Shown piece after piece: positions 8,824-17,781 of a stretch of 64,000 nt of DNA (the first letter of the stretch is position 1; every line of letters begins with the position of its first letter). The translations under genes were made by a program, and so were the position numbers. The notes under the pieces are model-generated. The model was given only the letters and a program-made list of their open reading frames with translations, did not search any database and was not told the origin of the DNA. The DNA comes from Candidatus Acidiferrales bacterium. Lineage in GTDB: Bacteria; Acidobacteriota; Terriglobia; Acidiferrales; UBA7541. The stretch lies in NCBI GenBank assembly GCA_035934015.1, contig DASYYH010000008.1, positions 62,001 through 126,000 of the forward strand, in the 5' to 3' direction.

Positions 8824-10203
8824 TTAAGACGCAACGGATGCCTGCGCCCGGGGAACTGCAGCCCGGCGATAGATTTGCATTCGAATTCCACCGCGTGGCC
8901 GCAAGGTGATCAATGGCTCCGGCACGATCGTTTGTCCCGCTTCCAATTCGAAACTGAATTTTTGTGCCAGCTCCGCCGTCACCAGCGCTGCTTCCAGCAT
9001 CGCAAATCCCTGGCCGATACATCGCCGCGGCCCACCCCCGAAGGGAAAATAGGCGTGCGCCGGCAGCCGCGTAATCAACCCATCGAGCCATCGCTCCGGC
9101 CGAAAAACAAGCGGCTCCGGAAAATACCGCGCATCGCGATGCGTCACCCATTGCGACATAATTATGGTTGCGCCCGCGGGAAATGAATAATCTCCCAGTT
9201 GAAACGATTCGATCGATAGTCTCGCCATGATGTAAGCGGGCGGATAAAGCCGCAGCGATTCATGGATGACTGCGGCGAGATACGGAAGCGATTCCAAATC
9301 TTCCGGCCGTGGCGAACGACCCCCAAGCACGCGATCAAGTTCTTCCTGCAAGCGCGCTTCCGCAGCAGGATTTTGCGCGAGCAGATACCACGTCCAGCTC
9401 AGCGTCAGCGCCGTGGTTTCATGGCCGGCCAGAAACAGCGTCATGGTTTCGTCGCGCAACTGTTGCGGAGTCATCTGTGTGCCGTCTTCGTCCATCGCGG
9501 CAATCAAATGCGAGAGAAGATCGTTGCCCCCGCCGCCCCGTGCGCGTCGCTCTTCGATGATTCCATACACGAGCGAATCGAGATATGCAAATGCTGCATC
9601 GGCGCGCCGGTTTGCGGGGGTAGGCCAGGTCGCCGGAATTCGGATTGGCGAACGCACGCGATGGATTTGATGCCGCATCAAGCTCGTCAGATTTTCTCCC
9701 ACGCGATCGGCTTCCGGTCCGATGTCCAGCCCGAAAAGCGTTTTTACGGCAATGCCGCACGTCAACCGCGACATCTCGTCGGCGATATCGCGAACCTCTC
9801 CATCGCGCCATTGCGCCGCGTGCGCGCGGGCGTGCTCAATCATCGTAGGCACATACTCGTTGACTCGCGTTTTTTGAAATGCCGGCTGAGCGAGCCGCCG
9901 TTGCCGCCGCCAGAAATCGTCCTCGCTGTTGAGCAATCCGTTTCCGAGCAGCCGCCGCGTCGCCGCCTGCGCCATCGCGCTCTTGTGGAATTTCTGATGC
10001 TGCACGACGAGCACTTGCTCGATGAAAGCAGGATGATTAAGCAGGATGCGCTCTTGCCCGAAGGCCAATGGCAAATAAACAATGTCGCCGTAATCGCGCG
10101 CGGCGCGAACGAAGAGATTCAAGCCGTGCCTGCGCAGTTCTAGCATGACGCCGAGCAGCGGCTTGCCGCGCGGCCCGGGCGGACGATTCTTCTTGGCAGT
10201 CAT
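8824..10203 (-). CDS. Cytochrome P450
   Basis: The 459-residue protein is a complete soluble P450. It has the proline-rich start RPPGPRGKPLLG, the oxygen-activation I-helix motif AGHETT (259-264), the K-helix ExxR as ESLR (315-318), the PERF-like FRPERW (367-372), and the haem loop FGGGPRRCIG with Cys395 as the iron ligand. Its sequence style is closest to the CYP102/CYP4-like bacterial monooxygenases that hydroxylate fatty acids, terpenes or drugs, but substrate is not visible. No ferredoxin or reductase gene is adjacent, so electrons must come from elsewhere. It is divergent from the SRPBCC gene. Confidence 0.93.
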   Translation of the reverse strand: MTAKKNRPPGPRGKPLLGVMLELRRHGLNLFVRAARDYGDIVYLPLAFGQERILLNHPAFIEQVLVVQHQKFHKSAMAQAATRRLLGNGLLNSEDDFWRRQRRLAQPAFQKTRVNEYVPTMIEHARAHAAQWRDGEVRDIADEMSRLTCGIAVKTLFGLDIGPEADRVGENLTSLMRHQIHRVRSPIRIPATWPTPANRRADAAFAYLDSLVYGIIEERRARGGGGNDLLSHLIAAMDEDGTQMTPQQLRDETMTLFLAGHETTALTLSWTWYLLAQNPAAEARLQEELDRVLGGRSPRPEDLESLPYLAAVIHESLRLYPPAYIMARLSIESFQLGDYSFPAGATIIMSQWVTHRDARYFPEPLVFRPERWLDGLITRLPAHAYFPFGGGPRRCIGQGFAMLEAALVTAELAQKFSFELEAGQTIVPEPLITLRPRGGIRMQIYRRAAVPRAQASVAS

Positions 10204-10358
10204 CAGAAAGCGAGGCTCCCTCCCTTCTTTTGTACCTCAGCGCGGAACAAAATGCATGTACCGCGGTTCGCATTTGCGGGCGCGCCGCTCGCGGCAATCA
10301 ATCGAGCCGTGTTCCGAGATTGGTTCTCGCCTCCACGTCCGGTAAGATATCGCCTCCC

Positions 10359-10808
10359 ATGGCGGATTTGACTTTCACGCAAGAAATTTTGGCGCCGGCG
10401 AGAATTGTCGGTGCGTTTTTCGTCCCGCATCGTATGGGCGCCTGGTACGGCCGCGAGATGGATTTGCAATTCGAAGTGCAAGGCGGTGCAATCGAGTTCT
10501 GCAGTGGCCTCAAGGTTCGTCTAATAGGTCGGCTCGGCAAGCGCGAAGTCACGCATACCGCGGTAGTCACGGAATTCGAGCGTGGCCGCGTCCTCGAATG
10601 GCAGTTCCAGGATGCTTATGGCGTTCGCGGTATGCAGCGCTGGGAAATTGATGCCACCGCGGCGGGCTCCTGCGTCCTCATGCGCGATAGTTACGAAATG
10701 CCCGGGCGCATCCTCAAATTCCTCGATTGGCTTCTGACACGCCATGCCGTCGCGCGGCGCGACCGCGCCGAGCTCGCGCGCCTCAAGTGCTTGGTTGAGC
10801 ACGCCTGA
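10359..10808 (+). CDS. SRPBCC/START-fold ligand-binding protein
   Basis: The 149-residue protein fits the SRPBCC (polyketide cyclase/Bet v1) fold. It has an N-terminal strand and helix (LTFTQEILAPARIV, where the helix normally carries a P-A-x-x-V pattern), a run of strands (MDLQFEVQGGAIEF, LKVRLIGRLGKREVTHTAVV, RGRVLEWQFQDAYGVRGMQRW), and a long amphipathic C-terminal helix that closes the pocket. Such proteins bind hydrophobic ligands. I chose the ATG at 10359 because the family starts near this strand; the open frame runs 43 codons further upstream without such a pattern. The divergent P450 gene could act on a related lipid-like compound, but that is a guess. Confidence 0.65.
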   Translation: MADLTFTQEILAPARIVGAFFVPHRMGAWYGREMDLQFEVQGGAIEFCSGLKVRLIGRLGKREVTHTAVVTEFERGRVLEWQFQDAYGVRGMQRWEIDATAAGSCVLMRDSYEMPGRILKFLDWLLTRHAVARRDRAELARLKCLVEHA

Positions 10809-10918
10809 AAGCGCAAAGACGTTCTGCCTGAAAAAGGGGCCCCGCTATGTGATTTCCTGTAGCCGGGCCAAGAGTAAACATGCCGAGCCGCAACACGTGT
10901 TCGCTCTTGGATTATTTG

Positions 10919-10934
10919 TGTCCGTTAACGGACA
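10919..10934. promoter_or_regulatory. Perfect 16-bp palindrome, candidate operator
   Basis: TGTCCGTTAACGGACA is a perfect inverted repeat in the 286-base intergenic region upstream of the TolC-family gene, about 160 bases before its start codon. Symmetric sites of this length are typical of dimeric repressors such as TetR-family proteins that control efflux genes. No regulator gene lies beside it. A shorter perfect palindrome, AACACGTGTT, lies at 10892-10901. Confidence 0.45.
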
Positions 10935-11094
10935 TTTGCCGGCCGTTCATTGCCGCTTAAGCCTTTAATTACAATCACATACGATTGGCTGCCGTCTTGC
11001 ACCCATCCAGATGAAGTATTGTCTGTCTCGGCTGCCTGATTGATCGTTCTGAGATACATACAGTCATGCTTCAAACCATTGGAAAAAAGGGGAA

Positions 11095-13131
11095 ATGACC
11101 ATGACCGGAAGGCTGATTCGAATCGTTCTTGCCCTCTATCTCACTGCTACGCTGGCAACTGGCGTTCCGGCGTTTGCCCAGACAGCCGCGCCGCAACAAA
11201 GCGCTTCTCCGGCGAGCGCAACCACGCCTCAGTATACGTCCACGGCGTATACAAGTCTCTTTGGCGTGCGTGACTATTCCAGGGCCAAGCGTTCGTTCCC
11301 GAATATCTTTGCCCCCTACACAAGCATAACCGTGGCCCCGCCCGTCCTGACAAACGCTCCCACCATCTACGATCTGATCCATGACGGCAAGCTCGAAATC
11401 AGCCTCCAGGACGCCATATCTCTGGCCATGCAAAACAACTTGGATATCGCCGTCTCCGAATACACCCCCTGGATCGACCAAACCAACGTGCTTAACGCGG
11501 AAGGTGGCGGTACGCCGCTCGGTTCCGTCGTGATCGGCTCGGGCACGGGTGGCAGCTTCGATCCTGTAATCACAGAGAACACCAGCATCAGCGACAACTC
11601 GCAGTCCGTGAACAATCCACTTTCCAGCGGAGTGGGCACCAGTGGTGGAGCGATCACGCAGGCTACGCACGATACGCAATTTAACCTGAGTTACACTCAA
11701 GAGCTGCACAGCGGGACCACGTTCAACATCCAGCTCAACAACGACAGAACCTCGAGCTCGCCTTCGGCAAATTTTTTCAATCCTGCCCTCACATCGAGCA
11801 TTGGGGTTGAGGTTTCGCAGCCCTTGCTGAACGGATTCGGTTTTCTTCCTCACATTCGCTTTATTCTCGAATCCAAGAACACTAATAAAATTGGCGAGCT
11901 CCAATTCGAGGAGCAGATCATCAATTCCATCACGCAAATCGAGACACAGTATTGGATCCTCGTTCTTAACAGGCAGAGCGTGAATGTCGACCAACAAGCT
12001 GTCGCGGCTTATCAAAAGCTTTATGAAGATGACATGCATCTGCTCAATATTGGCAGCATGTCGCCCAGCGATGTCGTCACGGCACAATCGGCGATTGCTG
12101 CGAGCAACCAGGCTCTGCTCGGCGCGCAGGTCAATGAACATGTGCAGGAGGAGATCCTTCTCCAGCTCATCACCAAGGATCCCTCGGATCCTCGTCTCAA
12201 AGGACTCGAGCTTGTTCCCACATCGGTGCCCGAAGATACGCCCCAGGCTCCCGACATCTCTTTGGATGATGCGGAAAAAGAGGCTTCAGCCGACCGGCCG
12301 GAGTTGAAGGTCGACAAGCTCACTTTGCAGAACGACGAATACAATGTCCGCGCTACGAAGAATTCACTGCTGCCGACTCTCACTCTCTCTGGCGAATACA
12401 TCAGCCTGGGCTTGAGCGGCAATGCAGCCGGCGCATTCACTCCCAACGGAACATTTTCACCCATCACCTCGGAGCCGATCGTCGACCAGAATGGAAATCC
12501 CGTGCTTTCCGGCGGCCTTCCGACTTTTCTGGGAACTCCCAATGGCGTCATCGGTCCCGCGATTCCAGGAGGGATTAGCTCTGCTTACTCCCAGATTTTT
12601 CACAACCTTTCTCCGACTTATGCCGGCAGCCTGAGCCTCAATCTTCCGCTGCGCAACCGCTCAGCTCAAGCTACGAACGCCGAGCAGCACTTGGTGCAAC
12701 GCCAGGATCAGGTCGCCGATCAGCGCCAGAAAAGCACGATTTTCGCCAGTGTCAATGAAGCTCTTACCGCAGTGAAGCTGTACGCTTCCGAAGTTGATGC
12801 AGCAGTGAAAGCGACGCATCTCGCGCAACAGGCCTACGATTACACCATGGATAAGTTCAATTTGGGCACTGCCGACACTTTTCTGGTCGTTCAGTATGCT
12901 ACGTTGCTGAACGCCGCAAAGTTGAATGAATCGAACGTCAAGGCGAACTATGAAATCGCCCTCGCCCAATTCAATCAAGCGATGGGCCGCACCTTGACCT
13001 CGAACAACATCACCATCGCAGGCAATCGCGATCGCGGCGTCGATTTGGACGCCAATGCTCCCATGATCCCTGGCACGCTCGATGGGCGCCTCGCGGACCG
13101 AGACATCTTCAATGCCGCCGCACACCAATAG
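11095..13131 (+). CDS. TolC-family outer membrane efflux protein
   Basis: The 678-residue protein starts with a signal peptide (IRIVLALYLTATLATGVPAFA) and has the duplicated outer-membrane-factor helical repeats. ISLQDAISLAMQNNLDIAV near residue 100 is the classic start of an OEP repeat. The second repeat has VNEALTAVKLYASEVDAAVK followed by YTMDKFNLGTADTFLVVQYA and NYEIALAQFNQAMGRTL. It would form the outer-membrane channel of a tripartite export system. It is longer than E. coli TolC because of inserted Ser/Thr/Gly-rich segments (residues about 135-200 and 430-500). AAGGGGAA lies just before the ATG. No membrane-fusion or RND pump gene is adjacent, so its partner is unknown. Confidence 0.9.
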   Translation: MTMTGRLIRIVLALYLTATLATGVPAFAQTAAPQQSASPASATTPQYTSTAYTSLFGVRDYSRAKRSFPNIFAPYTSITVAPPVLTNAPTIYDLIHDGKLEISLQDAISLAMQNNLDIAVSEYTPWIDQTNVLNAEGGGTPLGSVVIGSGTGGSFDPVITENTSISDNSQSVNNPLSSGVGTSGGAITQATHDTQFNLSYTQELHSGTTFNIQLNNDRTSSSPSANFFNPALTSSIGVEVSQPLLNGFGFLPHIRFILESKNTNKIGELQFEEQIINSITQIETQYWILVLNRQSVNVDQQAVAAYQKLYEDDMHLLNIGSMSPSDVVTAQSAIAASNQALLGAQVNEHVQEEILLQLITKDPSDPRLKGLELVPTSVPEDTPQAPDISLDDAEKEASADRPELKVDKLTLQNDEYNVRATKNSLLPTLTLSGEYISLGLSGNAAGAFTPNGTFSPITSEPIVDQNGNPVLSGGLPTFLGTPNGVIGPAIPGGISSAYSQIFHNLSPTYAGSLSLNLPLRNRSAQATNAEQHLVQRQDQVADQRQKSTIFASVNEALTAVKLYASEVDAAVKATHLAQQAYDYTMDKFNLGTADTFLVVQYATLLNAAKLNESNVKANYEIALAQFNQAMGRTLTSNNITIAGNRDRGVDLDANAPMIPGTLDGRLADRDIFNAAAHQ

Positions 13132-13232
13132 ACTTCGTCTGGCGCGCAAGAAATCAATTCCGCCAGGGTTCACGAGGGGATAAGGGCGCGTTCTCCGGAA
13201 TATTGTCTTGGCGGCGTCCTGGAGCTTGTGAG

Positions 13233-14465
13233 CTACTCGACGATGACGCGCAGGAATTTCTTTTTTCCGGCTCGCAGGAGAAACGTGCAGGGCTTTGAGA
13301 AATCCACTTCTTTCCTTACGTCGTCGACGCGCTGCCCGTCGATCTCCACGCCGCCTTGTTTGATGAGCCGTTCAGCTTCAGCGCGCGACGGCGCGAGATC
13401 GGATGTGAAGATAAGTACCGACACTCGGGTTGGCCCGCTGCGAGCCATTTTTTTCACAGGCACTTCTTCAGGCGCTTGCCGCTCTCGGAAAACGCGCTGA
13501 AATTCCTCTTTTGCGCCGCGCGCCGCTTCTTCGCCGTGAAAATTGGCGATGATCATCTGCGCGAGCTGCATTTTCGCGTCCATGGGATGCAGCACGCCGG
13601 TACGAACTTCTTCCTTCAGCCGCACAATCACGCGTTCCTCCAGGTCCGTCAGCAACTCGTAGTAAGACCACATCAGTTCATCGGAAATGGACATCAACTT
13701 GCCAAACATCTCCTGCGGCGATTCCGTGATACCGACGTAATTGTTCAGGCTCTTTGACATTTTTTTCACGCCATCGAGGCCCACAAGAATCGGCATGGTC
13801 AGCACGATCTGCGGCGCCAAACCATATTCGCGCTGGATGTCGCGGTGCACGAGGATGTTGAATTTCTGCTCCGTGGCGCCCAGTTCGACGTCGGATTTGA
13901 GCGCCACGGCGTCGTAAGCCGTCAGCAGCGGATAGAGCAGCTCGTGGACGGAAATGGGCTGATTGTTTTCGAGGCGTGACCGAAAATCCTCGCGCTCGAG
14001 CATGCGCGCCAGCCGGTAATGGCCGCACAGCCGCACTACGTCGTAACTTGACATTTTCGAAAGCCATTCGCTGTTGTAGCGAACCTCTGTCTTTTCCCGG
14101 CCGAGAATCTTGTAAACCTGCGCAAGATACGTTTTGGCGTGCGCATCAACTTGCTCGCGCGAAAGCGGCGGGCGCGTTTCCGATTGCCCCGTCGGGTCTC
14201 CGATCATCGCAGAAAAATCGCCGATCAGAAAAATGGCCGTGTGCCCCATGTCTTGAAAATGTTTGAGCTTGCGCAGCACTACGGTGTGGCCGAGATGAAT
14301 ATCGGGCGCGGTGGGATCGACGCCAAGGTAAACGCGCAGCGGCTTTCCCGTCTTCGTCGATTGCTCTAGCTTTTCACGCAGCCCGGCTTCAGGAACAATT
14401 TCCGCCGCGCCTTTTCGCAGGTAGGCGAGCTGTTCGTCAACCGATTTGTGACTTCGTTCAGACAT
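13233..14465 (-). CDS. tyrS: Tyrosine--tRNA ligase
   Basis: The enzyme charges tRNA-Tyr with tyrosine. The 410-residue protein shows class I synthetase signatures: the HIGH-type motif HLGH in VDPTAPDIHLGHTVVL, the KMSKS loop in GVKKMSKSLNN, and a C-terminal S4-type RNA-binding domain (SRAEAERLIKQGGVEIDGQ). It resembles the TyrZ-type subgroup rather than E. coli TyrS. The ATG at 14465 gives MSERSHKS. It overlaps the purN stop by eight bases (ATGTCTGA), so the two are probably translated from one transcript. An in-frame start eight codons further upstream would lie inside purN and is less likely. Confidence 0.95.
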   Translation of the reverse strand: MSERSHKSVDEQLAYLRKGAAEIVPEAGLREKLEQSTKTGKPLRVYLGVDPTAPDIHLGHTVVLRKLKHFQDMGHTAIFLIGDFSAMIGDPTGQSETRPPLSREQVDAHAKTYLAQVYKILGREKTEVRYNSEWLSKMSSYDVVRLCGHYRLARMLEREDFRSRLENNQPISVHELLYPLLTAYDAVALKSDVELGATEQKFNILVHRDIQREYGLAPQIVLTMPILVGLDGVKKMSKSLNNYVGITESPQEMFGKLMSISDELMWSYYELLTDLEERVIVRLKEEVRTGVLHPMDAKMQLAQMIIANFHGEEAARGAKEEFQRVFRERQAPEEVPVKKMARSGPTRVSVLIFTSDLAPSRAEAERLIKQGGVEIDGQRVDDVRKEVDFSKPCTFLLRAGKKKFLRVIVE

Positions 14466-15093
14466 GCCTTTTCGCTGCGTCCGCCGCATTCAGAATAATC
14501 ACGCGGCGGCCCTCGATTCGATAGCGTCCTTCCAACACGATGCGCACAGCTTCGGAATAAATCCGATGTTCCTCGGCGAGAATACGCTCGGAAAGCGTTT
14601 CGGCCGTATCATCGTCGCGCACGGGAACGGCGGCCTGCAAAAGTATCGGCCCGGCGTCGAGAGTTTCATCAACGAAATGCACTGTGCAGCCCGTGAATTT
14701 CACGCCGTGTTCAAGCGCCTGCCGCTGCGCCTCGAGCCCCGGAAACGCGGGCAAGAGCGACGGATGAATATTCACGATGCGGCCGTGATATTCGTTTACA
14801 AAATATGGCGACAGTAAGCGCATGTACCCCGCGAGGCAAACCAAATCCACTTTTTTTTCGCGCATCACGGCGACGACCTGACGGTCGTAAGCGTCGCGCT
14901 CGAGCCCCTTCGAAGGAATCACTCTGGCGTCAATGCCTCGCGCCCGCGCCCGTTCTATGCCCGGCGCGCCGTCCCGATGGCTGATGACCACAGCGATTTC
15001 TGCGTTTGGGATGTGGCCGCTCGAAACGCTTTCCGCGAGCGCCTCAAAATTGGATCCGCGGCCGGAGAGCAGCACGCCAATGCGCTTCCTCAT
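14458..15093 (-). CDS. purN: Phosphoribosylglycinamide formyltransferase
   Basis: The enzyme transfers a formyl group from 10-formyltetrahydrofolate to glycinamide ribonucleotide, the third step of purine synthesis. The 211-residue protein has the nucleotide loop LLSGRGSNFEALAES at its N-terminus, the catalytic Asn-His pair region (VNIHPSLLPAFPG), and the HFVDETLDAGPIL motif with the catalytic Asp. Length matches the PurN family. It lies between purM and tyrS in the long minus-strand purine cluster, and tyrS overlaps its stop codon. Confidence 0.96.
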   Translation of the reverse strand: MRKRIGVLLSGRGSNFEALAESVSSGHIPNAEIAVVISHRDGAPGIERARARGIDARVIPSKGLERDAYDRQVVAVMREKKVDLVCLAGYMRLLSPYFVNEYHGRIVNIHPSLLPAFPGLEAQRQALEHGVKFTGCTVHFVDETLDAGPILLQAAVPVRDDDTAETLSERILAEEHRIYSEAVRIVLEGRYRIEGRRVIILNAADAAKRHV

Positions 15094-15173
15094 AATCGAG
15101 TGACGTTAGCACAATTTTTTCAGGGGGCAAAACGACTCTGCAAACAAGCTCGTTTCTCGCCATGCAGCAAAGA

Positions 15174-16223
15174 TCAGCTGACCGGCAGCGTGCCCGTAAA
15201 GCTGACTTGCGATTTCCCGGCCGGCGAGGATTCAACATGGCCGATGCAATAGAATCGCTCGCGCCGCCGCTTCAGTTCCGCCTCAATCTTCCTGAGATTT
15301 TTCGGCGGCACGACAAGAATCATGCCGATGCCCAGATTGAACGTGCGCAATAGCTCGTCCGTCTCGATCTTTCCCAGTTGCGCCAGGTAGCGAAAAATCG
15401 GCAGCACCGGCCAGGAGCCGAGTTCGATGACGGCGTGAACATTTCGCGGCAGCACGCGCGGCAGATTGCCCGGAATTCCCCCGCCGGTGATGTGCGCCAT
15501 GCCGGAAAGCCACCCACGGCCGACGACATTTTTCAGCATCGGCCAGTAGCAGCGGTGCGGCTTCAAAAGCTCCGCTCCGATTTTGTTGCTGATGGCGGCC
15601 ACGTAAGCATCGGGTTTCAGACGCGCCTCTTCGAAGACAAGCTTGCGCGCGAGCGAATAGCCGTTGGTATGCAGCCCGCTCGAGGGCAGCGCTATGAGCA
15701 CGTCGCCCGGCTTCACGCGCCGCGAATCAGCCTCGTGCCCGCGTTCGACCACGCCGACGATGAAGCCGGCGAGATCGTATTCGCCGGGTGCATACATTCC
15801 CGGCATCTCCGCGGTTTCTCCGCCGATCAGTGCGCAGCCGGCCTGCCGTGCCGCCCGGCTCATCCCATCGAGGATTTGCTCGACGACGCTCGGCTCGACA
15901 CGCGCCATCGCCAGATAATCCAGGAAAAAGAGAGGCTGAGCGCCCTGCGTCAGGATGTCGTTCACGCAGTGATTGACGATGTCCGCCCCAACAGTGGAAT
16001 GCACTCCGGCTGCCGCCGCGATTTTGAGTTTTGTCCCCACGCCATCCGCGCTGGCCACAAGCACCGGATTTCGCCAGCGCTTCGGATCCAGGTGGTAAAG
16101 CGCTCCGAAGCCGCCAATGGGCGCAAGAACCGCGCGATTGAATGTCCGGCCAGCCAGATGCCGGATGCGTTGTTTGGCCTCTTCGGCGCGGGAAATGTCA
16201 ACTCCGGCGTCGGCGTAGCGCAT
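15174..16223 (-). CDS. purM: Phosphoribosylformylglycinamidine cyclo-ligase
   Basis: This is the AIR synthetase that closes the imidazole ring in purine synthesis, using ATP. The 349-residue protein has MRYADAGVDISRAEEAKQRI at the N-terminus, SADGVGTKLKIA for the first nucleotide segment, and the family signature LIGGETAEMPGMY, followed by the C-terminal half (GLHTNGYSLARKLVF, HITGGGIPGNLPRVLP). I chose the ATG at 16223 because the family begins at the YADAGVDI segment and AGGG lies nine bases upstream. It follows the second lepB gene by 32 bases and precedes purN by 80. Confidence 0.95.
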   Translation of the reverse strand: MRYADAGVDISRAEEAKQRIRHLAGRTFNRAVLAPIGGFGALYHLDPKRWRNPVLVASADGVGTKLKIAAAAGVHSTVGADIVNHCVNDILTQGAQPLFFLDYLAMARVEPSVVEQILDGMSRAARQAGCALIGGETAEMPGMYAPGEYDLAGFIVGVVERGHEADSRRVKPGDVLIALPSSGLHTNGYSLARKLVFEEARLKPDAYVAAISNKIGAELLKPHRCYWPMLKNVVGRGWLSGMAHITGGGIPGNLPRVLPRNVHAVIELGSWPVLPIFRYLAQLGKIETDELLRTFNLGIGMILVVPPKNLRKIEAELKRRRERFYCIGHVESSPAGKSQVSFTGTLPVS

Positions 16224-16255
16224 GGATTTCGCCCTGCTCTCTGCAGAGGATGGCC

Positions 16256-16975
16256 TCAAAATGTATGGAACAATCGCTTCCAGCGCATCTCTCCGGGATG
16301 AATGAGGATGCGCAAATAGGTTCCCAGCCGTTCGCCGATGTGCCCCGGTTCCCAGACTTCTTCTGGGGCTCTGATGGACATGTAAATGAAGAGTGGCGTC
16401 CCAATGATATTCGCGCGCGGCACGTAGCCCCAGAATCGGCTGTCATTGGAATCATCGCGATTATCGCCCATCACGAAATATTCGTTCGCCGGCACGTGGA
16501 ACGGCCCCATGTTCTCCGCAGGCGCGTCCGGGTTTGGCCGCGGATTCAGATATGGCTCGTTCAGTTTCTGCCCGTTCACGTAGACTGCCCCCCGCCGCAC
16601 TTCCACCGTATCGCCCGGCAGCCCGATGACTCGCTTGATGAAATCCTCTCCGGCAGCGGCTTGCGGAGGCGCTTCAAAGACGATGATCTGCTGTCGCTTC
16701 GGCTTGCGCCATAGTGCGATGTGATGCTCCGTAAACGGAATTCCCGCATCGTATCCAAGAAGGCTGACGATAAGATGATCGCCGATCAAAATCGTATTTT
16801 CCATCGACGCGCTCGGAATCACGCGCGCTTGAATCACGAATGCTTCGATGAATAGAAACGCAAGAATCACCCAGACCCAGGAAATGATCTCACGACGGAT
16901 TTTGTCGTGGGTTGTCTGCGAAGAAGGACTTGTTTGCGGTTTGGTCTTCCTGCGTTTGGATTTATCCGCTCCCAA
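16256..16975 (-). CDS. lepB: Signal peptidase I (second of a tandem pair)
   Basis: This membrane serine protease removes signal peptides from exported proteins. The 239-residue protein has one N-terminal transmembrane helix (ISWVWVILAFLFIEAFVIQA), the catalytic Ser57 in IPSASMENTIL, the general-base Lys114 in DFIKRVIGLPGD, and the box E motif MGDNRDDSNDSRFWG. The start is TTG with GGAGGTG upstream. It is a clear paralogue of the neighbouring gene at 16993-17781; both end in a similar RLFHT motif and share the 17-base sequence at 16428-16444 and 17165-17181. It is embedded in the purine cluster. Confidence 0.95.
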   Translation of the reverse strand: MGADKSKRRKTKPQTSPSSQTTHDKIRREIISWVWVILAFLFIEAFVIQARVIPSASMENTILIGDHLIVSLLGYDAGIPFTEHHIALWRKPKRQQIIVFEAPPQAAAGEDFIKRVIGLPGDTVEVRRGAVYVNGQKLNEPYLNPRPNPDAPAENMGPFHVPANEYFVMGDNRDDSNDSRFWGYVPRANIIGTPLFIYMSIRAPEEVWEPGHIGERLGTYLRILIHPGEMRWKRLFHTF

Positions 16976-16992
16976 TCACACCTCCGAACTTT

Positions 16993-17781
16993 CTACAGCG
17001 TGTGGAACAAGCGTCCCCAGCGAACTTCGCTCGGATGCAGAAAAATATTCAGATACGCGTCGATACGCTCTCCCACATGGCCCGGCTGCCAGGCATCTTC
17101 GGAAGCGTTGATGGACATAAAAATAAACAGCGGTTCGGCGATAATATTTCTTCGCGGCACGAATCCCCAGAATCGGCTGTCGTAGGAATCCCCGCGATTG
17201 TCGCCCATCACGAAATAATCCCCCGAAGGCACCACGATCTGGCCATTCACCACATATTTGTGCATCGTGGCGGCCCATTGTGGCGTCAGGCCGTTTTGAA
17301 ATAACGGATCTCCTGTTGGCGGGAAATTCTCTAGAGCGCCGTCGCTGTCGGATGGATCGCGCAAGACGTACGGCTCTTTCAATTTCTTCCCGTTCACATA
17401 AACAAGCCCATGCTCGATCTGAATCCGATCTCCAGGAATGCCGATGACGCGCTTGATCAAGTCCTCCGTGCCGTTCACCGGAGATTGAAGGATGATAATT
17501 TGCTGCCGCTTGGGGTTGCGCCACAGTGGTACGTGCAATTCCGTATATGGAACGCAAAGCGAGTATCCGAACGGGCTGACCACGATGTGGTCGCCTACCA
17601 ATATCGTGTTTTCCATCGAGCCGCTTGGAATCAACCGGCTCTGCGCCACCGCGCCTTCGACGACAAACAGCGCCAGAAGCAGCCACACCCACGAAAGAAC
17701 CTCGCGCAGCACTTTCTGCATCGTCGTTCGCTGTGGTCTCTGCGTTTCCGTGTTTTCGGATGCGCGTTTTTCAGCAGCCAC
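16993..17781 (-). CDS. lepB: Signal peptidase I (first of a tandem pair)
   Basis: The 262-residue type I signal peptidase has a cytoplasmic tail, one transmembrane helix (SWVWLLLALFVVEGAVAQ), catalytic Ser55 in IPSGSMENTIL, Lys110 in DLIKRVIGIPGD, and box E MGDNRGDSYDSRFWG. Compared with its tandem paralogue it carries a longer insertion between boxes D and E (about residues 140-180). The GTG start at 17781 has GGAGG seven bases upstream and overlaps the purF stop by 11 bases, which argues for translational coupling with purF. The 17-base gap to the next lepB suggests one transcript. Confidence 0.95.
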   Translation of the reverse strand: MAAEKRASENTETQRPQRTTMQKVLREVLSWVWLLLALFVVEGAVAQSRLIPSGSMENTILVGDHIVVSPFGYSLCVPYTELHVPLWRNPKRQQIIILQSPVNGTEDLIKRVIGIPGDRIQIEHGLVYVNGKKLKEPYVLRDPSDSDGALENFPPTGDPLFQNGLTPQWAATMHKYVVNGQIVVPSGDYFVMGDNRGDSYDSRFWGFVPRRNIIAEPLFIFMSINASEDAWQPGHVGERIDAYLNIFLHPSEVRWGRLFHTL

